Of a DNA stretch of 51,523 nt, positions 12,742 to 24,366 are shown piece by piece. How positions within the stretch are numbered: the stretch's first letter is position 1; every line of letters starts with the position of its first letter. The position numbers were made by a program, and so were the translations under genes. The stretch is from Pigoraptor chileana (taxonomy: Eukaryota > Opisthokonta > Filasterea), in contig CALSCR010002745.1 in the NCBI GenBank assembly GCA_943704495.1, positions 1-51,523 of the forward strand. The letters are read 5' to 3'. The notes beneath the pieces are model-generated. The model did no database searches. It saw only the letters and a program-made list of their open reading frames with translations, and was not told the origin of the DNA.

Positions 12742-13460
12742 TTTGTCCCTAACAACACGCGCAATGCGCGGCGCACTTTCACTTAGGAGAACTGGGAGGC
12801 ACTAACACACACAGCCGCACACACGCGCACACACGCACACACCACGACACACACCACAAATCAACACACAGCGAGCGCTCTTATAGTGCTCAACCGCACT
12901 GCGTCGCTTTTTATCAATACACTTCCTCCCGGTATTGAGCACCAGTTGTGTAGTGAGCCTAATCGTTGCCCGATTGTCGAGTAGATGAAAGGCTGTATTT
13001 GTTCGTCAAATCAGACATAACAAATGTGAAACACATTCCTGGGTCAGTCGACTTTGTGATTCAAAACGGAATGCGGGATTCGGCGGGATTCGGCGGAGTA
13101 ACTCTGGAGTAAAGCCGCTTCATACTCAGATCCGGGGTGTGTGAACGGCCAAAACAAACCGGCAATCTGGACGCTGTTTGCACATTACTCGTTGATCATG
13201 AAAAGTGCGTGCGATTCACGTGCACGAAGTCCACAACAAAAGCGCATTTGTTTGTATTTGCTGCGCACTGCAAGTTCGTGGGATTGTGCATCTGTGCGTG
13301 CATGTTTGTGTGCGTGAGAGGGTGAAACTCTGCTTGCAATACACTCTGTTGAGCGGCGGAGGGCATTCGCGTTTGTCATGACATCGCGCGGCGGTTTATC
13401 AGCATCTTCCGGCAATTGATTCACGTGGAGGGAATCGCCCGCGCCGGCGGCGACTAAACC
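12742..13460. other. divergent promoter region (IFT140 / unknown gene)
   Basis: A 719-bp spacer between two start codons facing away from each other. A CA-rich run lies at 12800-12860. GTGCTCAA near 12885 and TTGAGCAC near 12936 form an 8-bp inverted pair with about 45 bp between. A single GTTGCC half-site (12965) recalls the RFX X-box of ciliary genes, but the second half is missing. Confidence 0.4.
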
Positions 13461-15021
13461 ATGCCGCGCGACTGTTCATCTAAGGTGCTTGTTGACAGCT
13501 TGTGGGTGGTATGATTGCTTGGATTCATCGTTGCCTCGGTTCTTACGACCTCGAGTGTGCTTTTGTGTGCAGGATGATGGAGGGGATGCAGCCTCTGTGG
13601 CTCGCTTTTTTCTCGCTCAAGCCGGGCCTCTGTTTGTCAGCGGGGTGGCTGCATCCTCGAAAGATCCCGTATCCTTGTTCGCCTATATGAAAAAGTCGAT
13701 CGAAACCGCTGCTGACGGTACGTTTTTGACTTTATCATCTTGGGGCTGGCAAGTTTGGCCGCTTTCAGGCGTATACCTGCAGAACTCTTGTTAGCTTGAT
13801 ACCATGCGTTGGATTGAAATGGGCCAACATTATGTACGGATGTATTTTTGTTCAACCATATCCAGTGCGACAACGCGATCGTTCAGCGGCCGAGGTGTGG
13901 CTCGATGCACGCTCTGAGGATGTTATGAAGATGCTCTCCACTTTGCCCCGCGAACTGTCACTCGCCTCGCTTGTTGTGGATCTCGTTGAATTTACCTCGA
14001 AAAAGCAACAAAGCGTTGCCGGAACTGCGCCAGGAGCGGTGGAAGCGCAACTGCAGTCGCCACATGAACAATCACTCGGAGATACGCCGGAAGTGAATGC
14101 ACCCGTATTTATGCGATGTTCCAATTGCGGGCGGTTGAAGGAGGGGCGAAATGCTCCGTCTCAAACTGGCGATGACTCCGACGAAACCACTTTTGCATCT
14201 ATGGCAGATCGCGTCTTTTCGTCGCGATTCTTTACGGCAATGAGCACGGCAGTCACCCAGGCAACAAACTCATTGTCTGCGGCGACGGCTCCGGAACCGG
14301 CAAAGTTTTTTACGTCCCAAGAAAAGGGCGTTGAAGTGGGAGACATTGAGCGTGTGTTGCTTGCCCACTTTTTCACGTCACTCGAGAAGGGTGCGCCCCC
14401 AGAGCCCGTTGAGGTCCTTCCAACGATACCACTGATCCCTCCCAAGGTGATCAAAGACATGCAGCCCAAGGGGCAGGACAAGTCAACAACTGGAAAACAG
14501 ATTACGCTTTCGCGCGGAACGGACGATGTGCCTGTCACGCTTCAGACGTCGAGCAAACAGGCGGGAAGGAGCAACATATACTATCGACCCGTGACGGAGA
14601 TCGGGGAGGACGTGGGAATGCGGAGATCGTCACCGTCGGTGTCCTCTGAGGGCGGACGACGAACGACGGATGGCGCGAGTGGGTCGCCCAATTCTCCCAA
14701 CAGAGACGCAAGAAAGTCTCAGATCCCAAAGAAGAGAGCGGCAACGCTTGAGGAGGGTGCGCTGCGACCGCCGACGCCGACTGACGAGCAGCGATTGCGG
14801 TCCGTGTCGTCCTCGGACGAACTGGTGAGCAGATCAGTGTTTGTCGGTGCATATTTGGGCTGCTTCTGTCTTCACACTGTCTCTGCTGATATCTTGTGTA
14901 AGTGTCTGTCTGTCCGACACCTCGCCCTCGCCCGCCGAGTGGCGTATTGCAACTTACCCAATGTCGACGTCTCAATTTGCAGTTTCAAATATGGAAGTCG
15001 ACGCGAGAGAACGTCAAATAA
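13461..15021 (+). CDS. unknown Ser/Thr-rich protein
   Basis: The model has four exons: 13461-13484, 13573-13717, 13866-14824 and 14983-15021, giving 388 aa with all phases in agreement. I do not recognise the family. The first ~120 residues look folded and partly helical: SVARFFLAQAGPLF, SLFAYMKKSIETAAD, then WLDARSEDVMKMLSTLPREL and LASLVVDLVEF. After a CSNCGRLK pair of cysteines the protein becomes low-complexity, rich in Ser, Pro, Thr and charged residues (SSPSVSSEGGRRTT, RDARKSQIPKKRAA), as in disordered regulatory tails. The FFTSQEKGVEVGDIERVLLA and FFTSLEKGAPPEPVEV segments form an internal near-repeat (FFTSxEKG) in residues ~210-240. The last exon adds FQIWKSTRENVK. The tiny first exon is the least certain part. 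Confidence 0.6.
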
Positions 15022-15537
15022 CAAGTTTTCTTGTCGGTCTTTCGCATTTTCCGTGGCCTCAAACTCTGAGCACGGACCAGTGCACCTGCGCGTATTGTCT
15101 TTGCCCACTTTGTCTTTTGCGTCTGCGTTTGCGTTTGCGTCTGCGTCTGCGTTTGCGTCGCGTGTGCGTTACAGTACATACCCAACCTTTCATGAAAGGC
15201 TGGTGAACCTTTACCTTTTTGGAGTGCACCGCCAAATTCGTACCCAAAAAGACAAGTCCCAGAGAAAGAGGTAGAGGGAAATTGTTTGACTTGATTTGCA
15301 GACAAACATATGTACAGAGCTGTTTCTGCCAGATGGTTACAAACCACACTGGAACAGCACGCCCCTACTGCGACAAACGAGGCCCAAAGTTGAAAAGAGA
15401 GCGCACGCGCACAACGCACCACGCAAAATGCCAGACGCACAACGCAGCAAATGAAACAAAACAAAAACAGACGACATTAGGACAATACAGCAGACCTTGA
15501 GCTGATTTCATCACACGTGGCGCCCGAAAGAGGGCAA
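15022..15537. other. tail-to-tail spacer with hexamer repeat
   Basis: The spacer between converging genes. It includes a TTTGCG/TCTGCG hexamer repeat at about 15116-15160. No coding exon or RNA gene was seen. Confidence 0.6.
15116..15166. repeat. TTTGCG/TCTGCG hexanucleotide repeat
   Basis: Seven to eight alternating copies of two related hexamers in a 3' intergenic position. Confidence 0.85.
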
Positions 15538-17490
15538 TCATTCGGTTTGGAGACCCGGTGCGTTTCCCACCGGTTGTCGGTCCGGAGTCTCCATAAAGCG
15601 CATCGACATTGTGTATACCTGTGCAGATTGAAGAATAGTGGGAGATGAGAAAGGCGAAGACGTGGCAGATCCGTGTGTGTTTGTATTGTCTGTGTGTGTG
15701 TGTGTGTGTGTGTTTCTGTGTGTGTCTGTGTGCATGTGCGTGCATGCGTGCGATTGTCCATCACACTCTGCATACAAATGACACAAATAAAAGGAGCATT
15801 CACGCACTCCTTACCATGAATGTCATTGCATTTGTCGGAATGGCGCGGACAATCGTCGCATTCAGTCCACGGAAAAACACGCGATAACCCTCAGCCTTGT
15901 AGCTCTTCACAATGCAGTCGACCAACCCTTTGTACTGTGGGTTCACGGGCGAGTCGGCCTGCATGCGCGATTTTACAACGTCGGACGGATAGGTCGACAG
16001 CCATCCACATACACCTCCCATTCCGCCGGCGACCATGAGCGCAAGTGGACTCAAGTCCGAAACGTCCTTGCCGGGCGGAGTCATGAGGCGACATAGGTAC
16101 TCGTAGCTGGCAAAGTAGGTGCCGTAGCTGGGCGTCTCGCGAATCACCGTGGCAACCATACCCCTGTAGCACCCACGCAGCCCCTGCGACTTGAGCGTTT
16201 GTCGGAAGCAATCCCACGGACCCGTGTAGAGAATGGGCGCGCCGGGCGATCCCTGTACTTGCATCTGCGTCTTCATGAGATCCATTGGGCAGCTGATCAC
16301 ACTGTTGATGACGCCGGATATCGATCCTGCCTTGAAAATGGAGCTTATTGTGGGGGCGCCGGTCGCATCCCCGTGGAACATGCGAAGCGCATTGCCGTAA
16401 ACGCCAAACAACATGGCATTAACAACCATCACGCCAGCCATTGGTGACGCCATCCCTTTGTACAATCCCATCACCTGTTGTGCATCGGGTAGTGTAGAAT
16501 AGATGTAGGATTCAAGTAAGTGTCTAAGGTGCCGTGTTCATGGACTCCACAAGTGTGGAATAGAGAGAGGTCACTTGTCAGTGTATAAGCATCGCGATCA
16601 AATGAAAAGGCAATGAATACAGAGTTTGGGAAGTGTGGTCCGTGTGTGTTGATGATGGTTTAGCGTTGATGATGGATTAATGTTGATGATGTTGCAAAGA
16701 GGTGCGTTTTACTGTCCAACGAGTGCGAGAATAAATCTTCAGTTATATAAAAATTGTCAGAGCCACACACAGACAAGGACGGCAGGTCGATGTGCCGCAT
16801 CACTGCCACATCACGAACCTTTTCTTGGCGAATGATTGTGGTGAAGCAGTTGAAGGTCCCCGTGTAACGCAGTGGCTTTCCCGATGCATGGTCCTGTGTT
16901 TGGAGCCGCACCTGCACAGCAGCAAGTTTGAATACATCCGAACCCGTCAATGTAATTCAACATTTTCCACAACAAATATAGAATTTGGAGGTGAATTGAC
17001 ATAAATACATACACGGCGCCATCTCAGTGCGTTTAGGCATACCTTAACAGTGTCTAGAGGATGCCCAGCGAGAACTCCAGCGCATCCTGCAAGATGTATT
17101 CAGGCGAATCAAATCCGAGATTAGCCCAACGCAAAGTGAGTGCATGCATGTGTGGAGTCGGTAGCCAGCAGTAGGTTGAGCAGAAGTGAGCGCGAGTGTT
17201 CACTTTGTGTGTTCCTGTGGGTAGTGCCCGTTATGTCGGCGCACGCAAACACATTCTTAATCAATCAATATTGTGATGATAGGTGCCGCTGATCTGAATT
17301 ACAGACCTCCCAGAGTACCCGCAAGGAAATCTTTCGCAAACTCGCGCCAATCAGCATCTATGTTATCTGCGAGTTAAAAAGTACACGGAAAATTTAGTCT
17401 GCACAGTCGTTGTTATCGTGACGGCCACTGCATCACACCATAGAGGGACCACAGTGCCACACTAAACAATTAGCGCATACCCTCCGCCAT
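15538..17490 (-). CDS. mitochondrial carrier, SLC25A20/29/45-like
   Basis: Six exons: 17481-17490, 17307-17366, 17043-17086, 16819-16911, 15815-16474 and 15538-15618. They sum to 948 nt, 315 aa. It is a member of the six-helix mitochondrial carrier family of the inner membrane. All three repeats carry the PxD/ExxK/R signature: HPLDTVKVRLQTQ, CPMDLMKTQMQ and YPSDVVKSRMQ. The YKGMASP, YRGMVATVIRE and FFRGLNATIVRA motifs end the repeats. Overall wording (GLYKGMA, DVVKSRMQADSP, RAIPTNAMTF) is closest to the carnitine/acylcarnitine and basic-amino-acid carriers SLC25A20, 29, 45 and 47; the exact substrate cannot be read from sequence. The first exon is only 10 nt. Intron 4 (16475-16818) holds a copy of the dispersed intronic repeat about 36 nt upstream of the 3' splice site. 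Confidence 0.93.
16511..16550 (-). repeat. dispersed intronic repeat, SLC25 intron 4
   Basis: On the sense (minus) strand it reads GTGGAGTCCATGAACACGG and then AGACACTTACTTGAA. It matches the copy at 42471-42510 at 31 of 40 positions without gaps. The ACTTAC part could act as branch site. Confidence 0.7.
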
Positions 17491-17494
17491 CGTG

Positions 17495-17726
17495 ATGCGT
17501 TTTTTCGTCTCCAGAGCACCACCGATCTCGTTGCAATCTGGTTGCTGCGCACTAGTCACGCGGCGGGCGACTCTCTCGCAAGGTTGGCCAACTAAAGCTT
17601 TTTCGAATAGTATGTACGCAACGGGCAATAGCCAAAGTGAAGATACGGCTTTTTCGTCAAGTCTCTATGATTCTCAGAAAATGTGGCATAAAAACCTTGA
17701 AGAACGAAAGCGTTCACAAAGAGAAA
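17495..17726 (+). CDS. small protein with probable mitochondrial presequence (5' exon)
   Basis: The first exon encodes 77 residues ending at a good donor (AAA/GTAAGG). The N-terminus is Arg/Ser-rich with no acidic residues for about 45 positions (MRFFVSRAPPISL, LVTRRATLSQGW), as in mitochondrial targeting peptides. A charged helical segment follows (MWHKNLEERKRSQRE). The total would be near 80-100 aa. Candidate acceptors between 18125 and 18140 give different short ends, so the 3' exon is unresolved. The role is unknown; ATPase-inhibitor-like or other small coiled-coil matrix proteins are only a guess. Its ATG lies 4 bp from the divergent ATG of the SLC25 gene, so at least one transcript must begin inside the other gene or overlap it. 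Confidence 0.4.
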
Positions 17727-18211
17727 GTAAGGAATGTGAGCGCGGGTTGTGTATGTTCGTCGTAACTATATGACTGGGACTTCAAGCGTTGCAATTTACG
17801 AGTTGCAGCAGTTGCATTTTTGTGATCCCACACCCAATCGAAAACACCCCACGTGTGACTACGTTGGCTGTTGTGCAACCAATCCGGCGATTGGGGCGGT
17901 CGATTACGTTCCGATAATATTTTTTGGAAGCGTATTCTTTTTCCGACGATACAACATTTACGAAACAAGGAATGTGCGAGATCTCGGGTGGAAATTCGGC
18001 ACGTGACTCTTTGTTTTTCCAAATCGGCCCCATACGTTGCCCAAGAGAAACCACCCCCGCCACACTCTGGGCAGACACAACGCACGCACCTACACACAGA
18101 CACACACAAGGCACACACAACTCGTTTAGTTTGAGGGAAATCGAATGCCAGCTCATTATCAAAATGCAAATTGAGCGCACAACAGAAGGAATAAGAAGCT
18201 TTTTTTTGTAA

Positions 18212-18776
18212 TTGATTTCGTTTTTTATGTTTGTGTGTGTTGCTAGTTTTTGTGCATCGTGAGTCTCCCTCGTCCACAGCGTTTTATCGACAGGAGCACA
18301 CACTCTTCAATGTGGGTTTGTTTACATATGTATTATACATACCGCAATACGATGCATGTGTTGTGACTGCTCTCTTCTGCCTTTTTGTCCTTTGGAGAAA
18401 TCGGAGGTTCTGTCGGATTTTGCAGAGCGTTTATATGCTGCGGTTTGTGTATCTGTGTGTGAGTGTGTGTGTGCGTGGGTGGGTGAATGGGCTCAAGCTT
18501 TGCATTATTGAGACGTTCGGGGCTGTCTTTCGTGCATTCAGTTTTTCTATGCTTATTTGCAGAGCCAACATTGTTTATTTGCAGTTCGGAAGTCGCGGCG
18601 TCCCACGTTCGTGTGGGCTTTGCCCATATTGCTGCAGATTCATACAAGAAAACGATTTTCCGCCGCTGTGCGCTTCTTGTCGGGGCATATTGGTTGATTT
18701 GGCGTTGGCTGTTGTGCCCGTTGTCGATCGTCGCAGGGCGTCCAACGAGGCTGTGGGTGTGGGCGGCACAAACACA
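18212..18776. other. upstream region of the EPS15-like gene
   Basis: Open frames run through parts of it but show no domain resemblance. It most likely holds the promoter and 5' UTR. A GT-rich tract lies at 18446-18480. An upstream non-coding exon cannot be excluded. Confidence 0.45.
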
Positions 18777-21700
18777 ATGGACCCGTCCGTGCTGTCTGCG
18801 GAGGAGGCCGCTTACTATGGGGATCTTTTTGCGAGGGCCGATGTGCAAGGCGTTGGCATCATCGGAGGCGCAAATGCGGCACATTTTTTGAGGTTGTCTA
18901 TGCTGCCGGATGAGTTGATGATGCAGGTGAGGACGAAAGGACTGCTGGCAGTGTCGCACGTTGACTGCGTGGCGGATCAGTGCGTTCCGCTGAAACACAG
19001 GCTGAACTTTGTGTGCATGTGTGTCAGTATGTGCGTATGCTGGTGTGTTTATAAGTGTATGTGTCTGTGCGCGTTTATCTGAATCAATCATAATAGCGCC
19101 ACGTGAAGTTTGCGAAATGACTCTCGGCTAAAGCAGCGACTGGAATGCCACCGCAGATTTGGGACATGTGCGACACTGCCCACGCTGGATATTTGGATCG
19201 GCCCCAGTTTTATTGCGTATTGCGGTTGATTGCGCTTGCACAAAACAACGTTGCGCCTTCTATCGAGCTGGCGACATCTCAAAGTGAGTGTGTTTATAAG
19301 TAGTCTCTGAATGTGGTATCGTTGTGGTATATGTGTATTGGCATCTGGGTGCTTGTGCGCACGTCTCGCACATCCTTACTTCCAGTGTTGTTGTGCGTTG
19401 CATCGTCAAATGCGAGCGCAGATGTCCCTTTCCCGATGTTCCAGGGCGTCGCCATTCCTTATGTCGCCCCTGCACAAGCGGAATCGTCTCTCGGAAAGTC
19501 AGCAGCGCCGTCCGCAGCATCGATGTCGTCGCATGCACGCTCGGGCTCGCTCGATTCTGGTGCTCTTCTCGCCATGCAACTCGCCGCAATGCAACAGCAG
19601 CCGAGCGGCGCTCTCTCTGACGCCGCAATCGCCCAATCCACTTCGGCGGGAGGATCCGCAGGCAATTTGACAGCAGCGTCGTCGTCATGGGTCGGGGCTA
19701 TGCAGCCGGCGTCGGCCGTCCCCTCGCATCTCACATCGCATGTGCGTGCGGCATCGTGGGATGCGTCCATGGCCCGCAGTAGCAGTGGCACGGGCAGTAT
19801 GGGTGGCGTCACATCGCAGGTTGTCCTCGATGAAATTGGAAGGACGCCGCCGATGTCACCCGTGAATGCGTCATCGCGCAACGATTTGACCGACGCGGAT
19901 GTCCCGTGGGTAATTGGGCCGGCCGACAAGCAAAAGTATGAGCTCAGTTTTGGTCAGCTGAACGCAGTCAACGGCTATCTCAATGGTGAGTGTGGTGCTG
20001 TTCTTGTGTGTGTGTCGGGAAGGGGGGGGGAGAGAATGGGTGTGTTGCCGTGGGTGTGTGGCGCATTAACAATAATAGCTGCATGGCCAGGCCTTGTATC
20101 ATTGTGTTGATTGCCCACATATTTTGAGGCAAATTTTAAATGATGTTGAAGATTGCGTCGTTTTTTGTTTGGCTGTTTTGATGTCGCCATCTCAGCATCT
20201 CGCAATCAATTGATCACGTTTTTCTTCCAGGCGAGCAAGTCAAGGGCTTCTTTGAAAAGTCGGAACTGCCGGCAAAGGATCTGTCGACCATATGGTTGGT
20301 GTTAGTGACGCATGCCGTGTGTGTCCGTTTGGGCGTGTGCGTGGCGTGCGTACGTGCGTGTGTGTGTGTCGTAACTTTCACTCTTGGTCTGATGTATCTT
20401 CTTATCTGACTTCACGAATGCACGCAACCGACCACCTATTTTTTGGCCACCAATTTCACTCGTTTTGTGAAATATCACAACTAAAATGCTCGTTTTCACT
20501 CACAGGAAACTATCCGACGTCGACGCCGACGGTCATCTTGGTCTTGACGAATTTTGCGTTGCAATGCATCTCATCATTCGTCGGCGTCGTGGCGAGGACC
20601 TTCCCGCAACACTCCCGCGCAATCTTATACCTCCGGGAATGCGCCCACCGCTCGCAAACATACAGAGCACTAGCTATGGGTCGGCATCAAGCTCTGCTAC
20701 GTGGACCGCCTCTCCGGATGCATCTGGTATGCATGCGTTTCAGCAGCTACAACGGCAGCAGCAGCAGAGCCAGACTCCGCTCATCTCACTTGATGTGGAT
20801 CCCATTGTTGTGGTTAGTCACGGGCCGCCGGCTGCTGAGCACAGTGGCGCAGTCGGCCAGGCTGTTTCGGGCGGTGGTCTCGCCGTTGACGATGGGCATG
20901 CGGGGGCAGACGACGTTGCAAAGCGCCGCGTGTCGGAGGTGGGTTGTGCGCTGTGCGTTTGTATGTTGTGTGTTGTTTAATTACTCCCTCAAGCGCAGTA
21001 GGCACCCACTTGCTCTCTTGCGCTCTCTCTTTTCTCTCTCTTCTTAGTCCATGTGCATGGTGTCTGAGAAACTGATGAATCCCACATTTCATCTCTCCGT
21101 TGTGGAGTTGATTATTGGGGCGTTTTGAGTGCTGGTCTCCTCTCGAGTCTGTGCGAGAATTGAATAGAATCATGCATCTCATACACGCACTCATACACTC
21201 TCCTTCTCGTTGCCTGCGAGACTCGCATGCAAGGAGTAGTCGTGGTCACACTGCTGTCGGCCGTCTTCTCTGCTATTGTTCCTCAAAACAGTTGCTGTTG
21301 GATGTTATTTGTATGCAGCACTGGTCGAGCTTCACTATGGAACGCGCGAAATTGGCGACGTCACCAGAATCTGTTGGATGGTCTGACCAATCAGCCAACG
21401 ACGATGCGCTTGCGCAACAACATCACCACCACCAACAACAACAACAACTGCAACAGCAATACCATCAGCCAGCACGCCCACCGCCGCCGAGTGCGCTGTT
21501 GATTTCGCAACGCCTTTCTAGCGTGGACGATGCGCTCCCATCGCCGTCGCTGTCGACAAGCAGCGAGGTGACGTTTGAGGCGGAGGATGAGTTTGAGGAG
21601 TCTGATTCCATCACACGAAAGGGTGACAAGCGCGGGGGCGGTGTTTCGCTTAAAAAGATGCTCTTTCCCGGCAAATGGAAGGCGCTCGAACACCAGGAGA

Positions 21701-24366
21701 TGACGACGGATGCGACGACGCAAAAGAAAGACAAGGACAAGGACAAGGACAAGGATAAGGACAAGTCTGCCAAGGGAGCGGTCAGTGACTACACGCCTCT
21801 CGTTGTGTTTTGTGTTGACAGCTGTCGCCCCCCGGCACTCTATTCTGGTCGCGCTCATTCTCATCAATGCGCAATCCGATTGCATGCTCCACACTCACAT
21901 ATGCACAACGCACACACTCACACGCACACGCACGCACGCAGGCATCGTCTCTGTCGCTGTCTGCGCGCGATCGCAGCCTCAGCGCGAATCCACAATCTGC
22001 GCCCGTGGCAGCAAACCTGACGCTGGCGCCCGCAGATGTGTCGCAGCAGCCGCGCACCAGCCCAATGGCTCCACGCCGCTTCACCGAGGGCAACAAAGCC
22101 GCCGTCCCCGTGCTTCCTGTGCAGACACCGCCTGCCGCCGCTGTGCCTCCGGGTCGGCCCGCCCCTCCCGCGCACGCACAGCAGGCTCAACAGGCTCAAC
22201 AGGCTCAACAGGCACAGCAGCAACAACAATCGACGTCGACTCCCTCTTTGTCTCTCGATCCCTCAAAGTCCTCTACATCGTCGCAGTTTGTCGCGTCACC
22301 CGTCGCGGCGAATGTGTGGCCTGGTGCCTCGCCCACCCCGACTGCAGGACCAGGGAGCCTTCTTCCTCCACCCCCCGGTGCATCACGTGCGCGGTCGGCG
22401 TCTGACCGTCCATCGCCGGATGTGTCGTTGCAGCAACAGCTTGCCCCTTCCACTTCGGCGCCCGCGGCTAAAGAGACGAGCGCCGCGCCTCCCCCAACAA
22501 GGCCTCGACCTCCGTCTGTCATCAGCGCGCCCATCGACGTTCCCCCGGTGGACGCCGAGCCGCGAAAGGCCCCACCGCCGCGTCCGTCTCTGCCCTCCAT
22601 TGCCTCGTCGTCGTCTCCCGGCGCCGCCGACTCGGACGGAGAGCTGCAGCTGCGCGAACGCAAGCCACCGTCAAGACCTGCACCTCCCCCGCAGTCGTCG
22701 GGGTCGGGGTCGTCGCCTGCACCTGGACAGGAGGCGCCCGCATCTGCACCCGCCGTTGCCGAACGCAAGGGCTCTACCGCGGGTCCCATGCGCCCGCCCC
22801 CGCCGTCGACGTCCACCCCCATCCCCGCGCCAGAGTCCGACGACGGACAGCCGCAGTCCGCAAAGCGCCCAATGGTGCCTCCCCGCCCATCCTCTGTCAT
22901 CTCGACGGATAGCGCCGACTCCGATGCCCCAGCAGAACCTCCGCCGCGACAACGCGGCCCCAGCGCTCCCCCACGCCCCTCGATTTCATCACTTGCGCCG
23001 ATATCGTCTGCGGATGAGGATCGCTCTGCCGACAAGCCGCCTCTGCCGCCCCCACGCCGCCGATCAGTGTCTCGCGGCTTCAACGACGCTGACGACGCCG
23101 ACGCGGTGGGTGGCAGTGCTTCCGGAGGGTCTCTGGGCGCGGCATCCGGGGCGGCGGATGAGAGTGCTTCCGTTGGGGAGGTGCCGGCATCGGAGCCCCT
23201 GAAGCCGGTGGGGAGGGACCGACCGCGACAGATGGGCAAGAAGCCTCCCCGGCGCATCAGCTGGTCGCAGATGCAGTCGGCGCTGCACGCGGCTGCCAAC
23301 GGTGCCCTCGGTGACTTTGGCGGCGTCGCGGGTGAGTCGCCCGTTCCGCGCGAGATGGAGGAGTCTTCGTCCGAGGACGAAGAAGCGGAGGCGTCGGATA
23401 GCGCGCTTCCCGATGGCTCTTCGCACGTGCAGCAAGCACAAGCACAGGCACAGGCACAGCAGCGAGTGCCACCCAAGAGGCCCAGCGCACCCGCACGGCC
23501 GTCCCTCCCCGTCCCGGCAAAGCAGTCGAGACCGGAGCGTCCGCCGCCGCCCGCGCGTCAGCTGTCAAAGGAGGATGTGGTGCAGTACAAGGCACCGAGG
23601 GCACCATCGGTCACCCCGACTGTCGCCGCCCCCGCAGCTGCTAAACCAGCGCAACCGGAACGTGTTGTCCGCGTCTACCTGGACGACGATACCTTTAAGA
23701 CGTTTGGAATGTCCGCCGATGCGACCGCGGCAGATGTGATCAAGATGGCGCTGTCGAGAAACCGACGCGACGCGACAAAGTACACGGATTACATCCTGTT
23801 TGTTCGGCGTGATGGTGCGTTGGTGATGTGTGTGGGTGGTGTGTGCTCGTTTGATTTTTGAGGAAGGTGTGGATATTTGGATGTACTTTGGGATGACTGA
23901 TTGTGGGGCTTGTATGCATGCTCGCTCGTACTGCTTGTTCTGTCTTGTCCACGCTAACACACATCAAAACAAAAAAACAAACACACACACAGGCGGCCAA
24001 AAAGAACGGCCGCTGCGGATGGAGGACGAGTGCTTTGCGTCTGTGGAGGACGGCGACGTTGTTGAGTTTGCGTGTCGCACGCGCCAGTCGAGCGGTAGTT
24101 CTGGCAACAAGGGCACGGACGAACCGTCGACAACGCGCAGTGAAAAGGAGCGTCTGAAGCAAGCAAAAGAGCTTCGCAGTGCAATCAAAAAGCTGAGGCA
24201 CAAGACAGAGGTCCTCAGCCGACTGAACCTTGAGCTTGAGATGGAGCTGAGGCGGGAGACGGAGGCCCGGATGACGCTTGAAGCCGAGCTCTCGCTTACA
24301 AATGCGCGGTTGCGTGAGGCGCAGCAGCAGCAGCAGCAGCAACAGGGCGACGCACAGGCATCATAG
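18777..24366 (+). CDS. EPS15-like EH-domain protein with C-terminal RA-like domain and coiled coil
   Basis: Eight exons: 18777-18926, 19157-19283, 19422-19985, 20231-20294, 20506-20938, 21319-21780, 21942-23814 and 23993-24366. They sum to 4047 nt, 1348 aa, with every phase consistent. EH1 (about residues 6-92): LSAEEAAYYGDLFARAD, then IWDMCD with the conserved Trp. EH2 (about 265-335): WVIGPADKQKYE, TIWKLSD and a canonical EF-hand loop DVDADGHLGLDEF, so it probably binds calcium. EH domains bind NPF peptides in endocytic adaptors. A long disordered part follows with poly-Q/H, a KDKDKD run and dense PPxRP/PxxP motifs that could bind SH3 domains. Residues ~1173-1253 (RVVRVYLDDDTFKTFGMSAD onward) resemble a Ras-association/ubiquitin-like fold, and ~1265-1335 is coiled coil (LSRLNLELEMELRRETEAR). 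Two separate genes, the second starting near 21334, remain possible, but the phase match at 20938/21319 favours one. Confidence 0.8.
21045..21070 (+). repeat. dispersed intronic repeat, weak copy in EPS15-like intron 5
   Basis: A long CT tract ends in TTCTTAG and is followed by TCCATGTGCATGG and TGTCTGAGAA. It has the layout of the family but diverges after the core. It lies about 250 nt upstream of the exon 6 acceptor, so it looks like an unused 3' splice site. Confidence 0.45.

Noticed and set aside
12963-12976. RFX X-box upstream of IFT140
   Set aside because: Only one half-site (GTTGCC) is present; the second half does not match.
15622-15636. Distant last exon for the unknown gene at 13.5-15.0 kb (acceptor CTGTGCAG at 15625)
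   Set aside because: It would need an 800-bp intron and overlap the SLC25 last intron/exon; the acceptor at 14983 gives a normal intron and stop.
22205-23476. 423-codon minus-strand frame and a 388-codon plus-strand frame (22036-23202) over the EPS15-like exon 7
   Set aside because: Both are shadows of the Pro/Ser-rich exon; they are low-complexity and have no domain or splice context.
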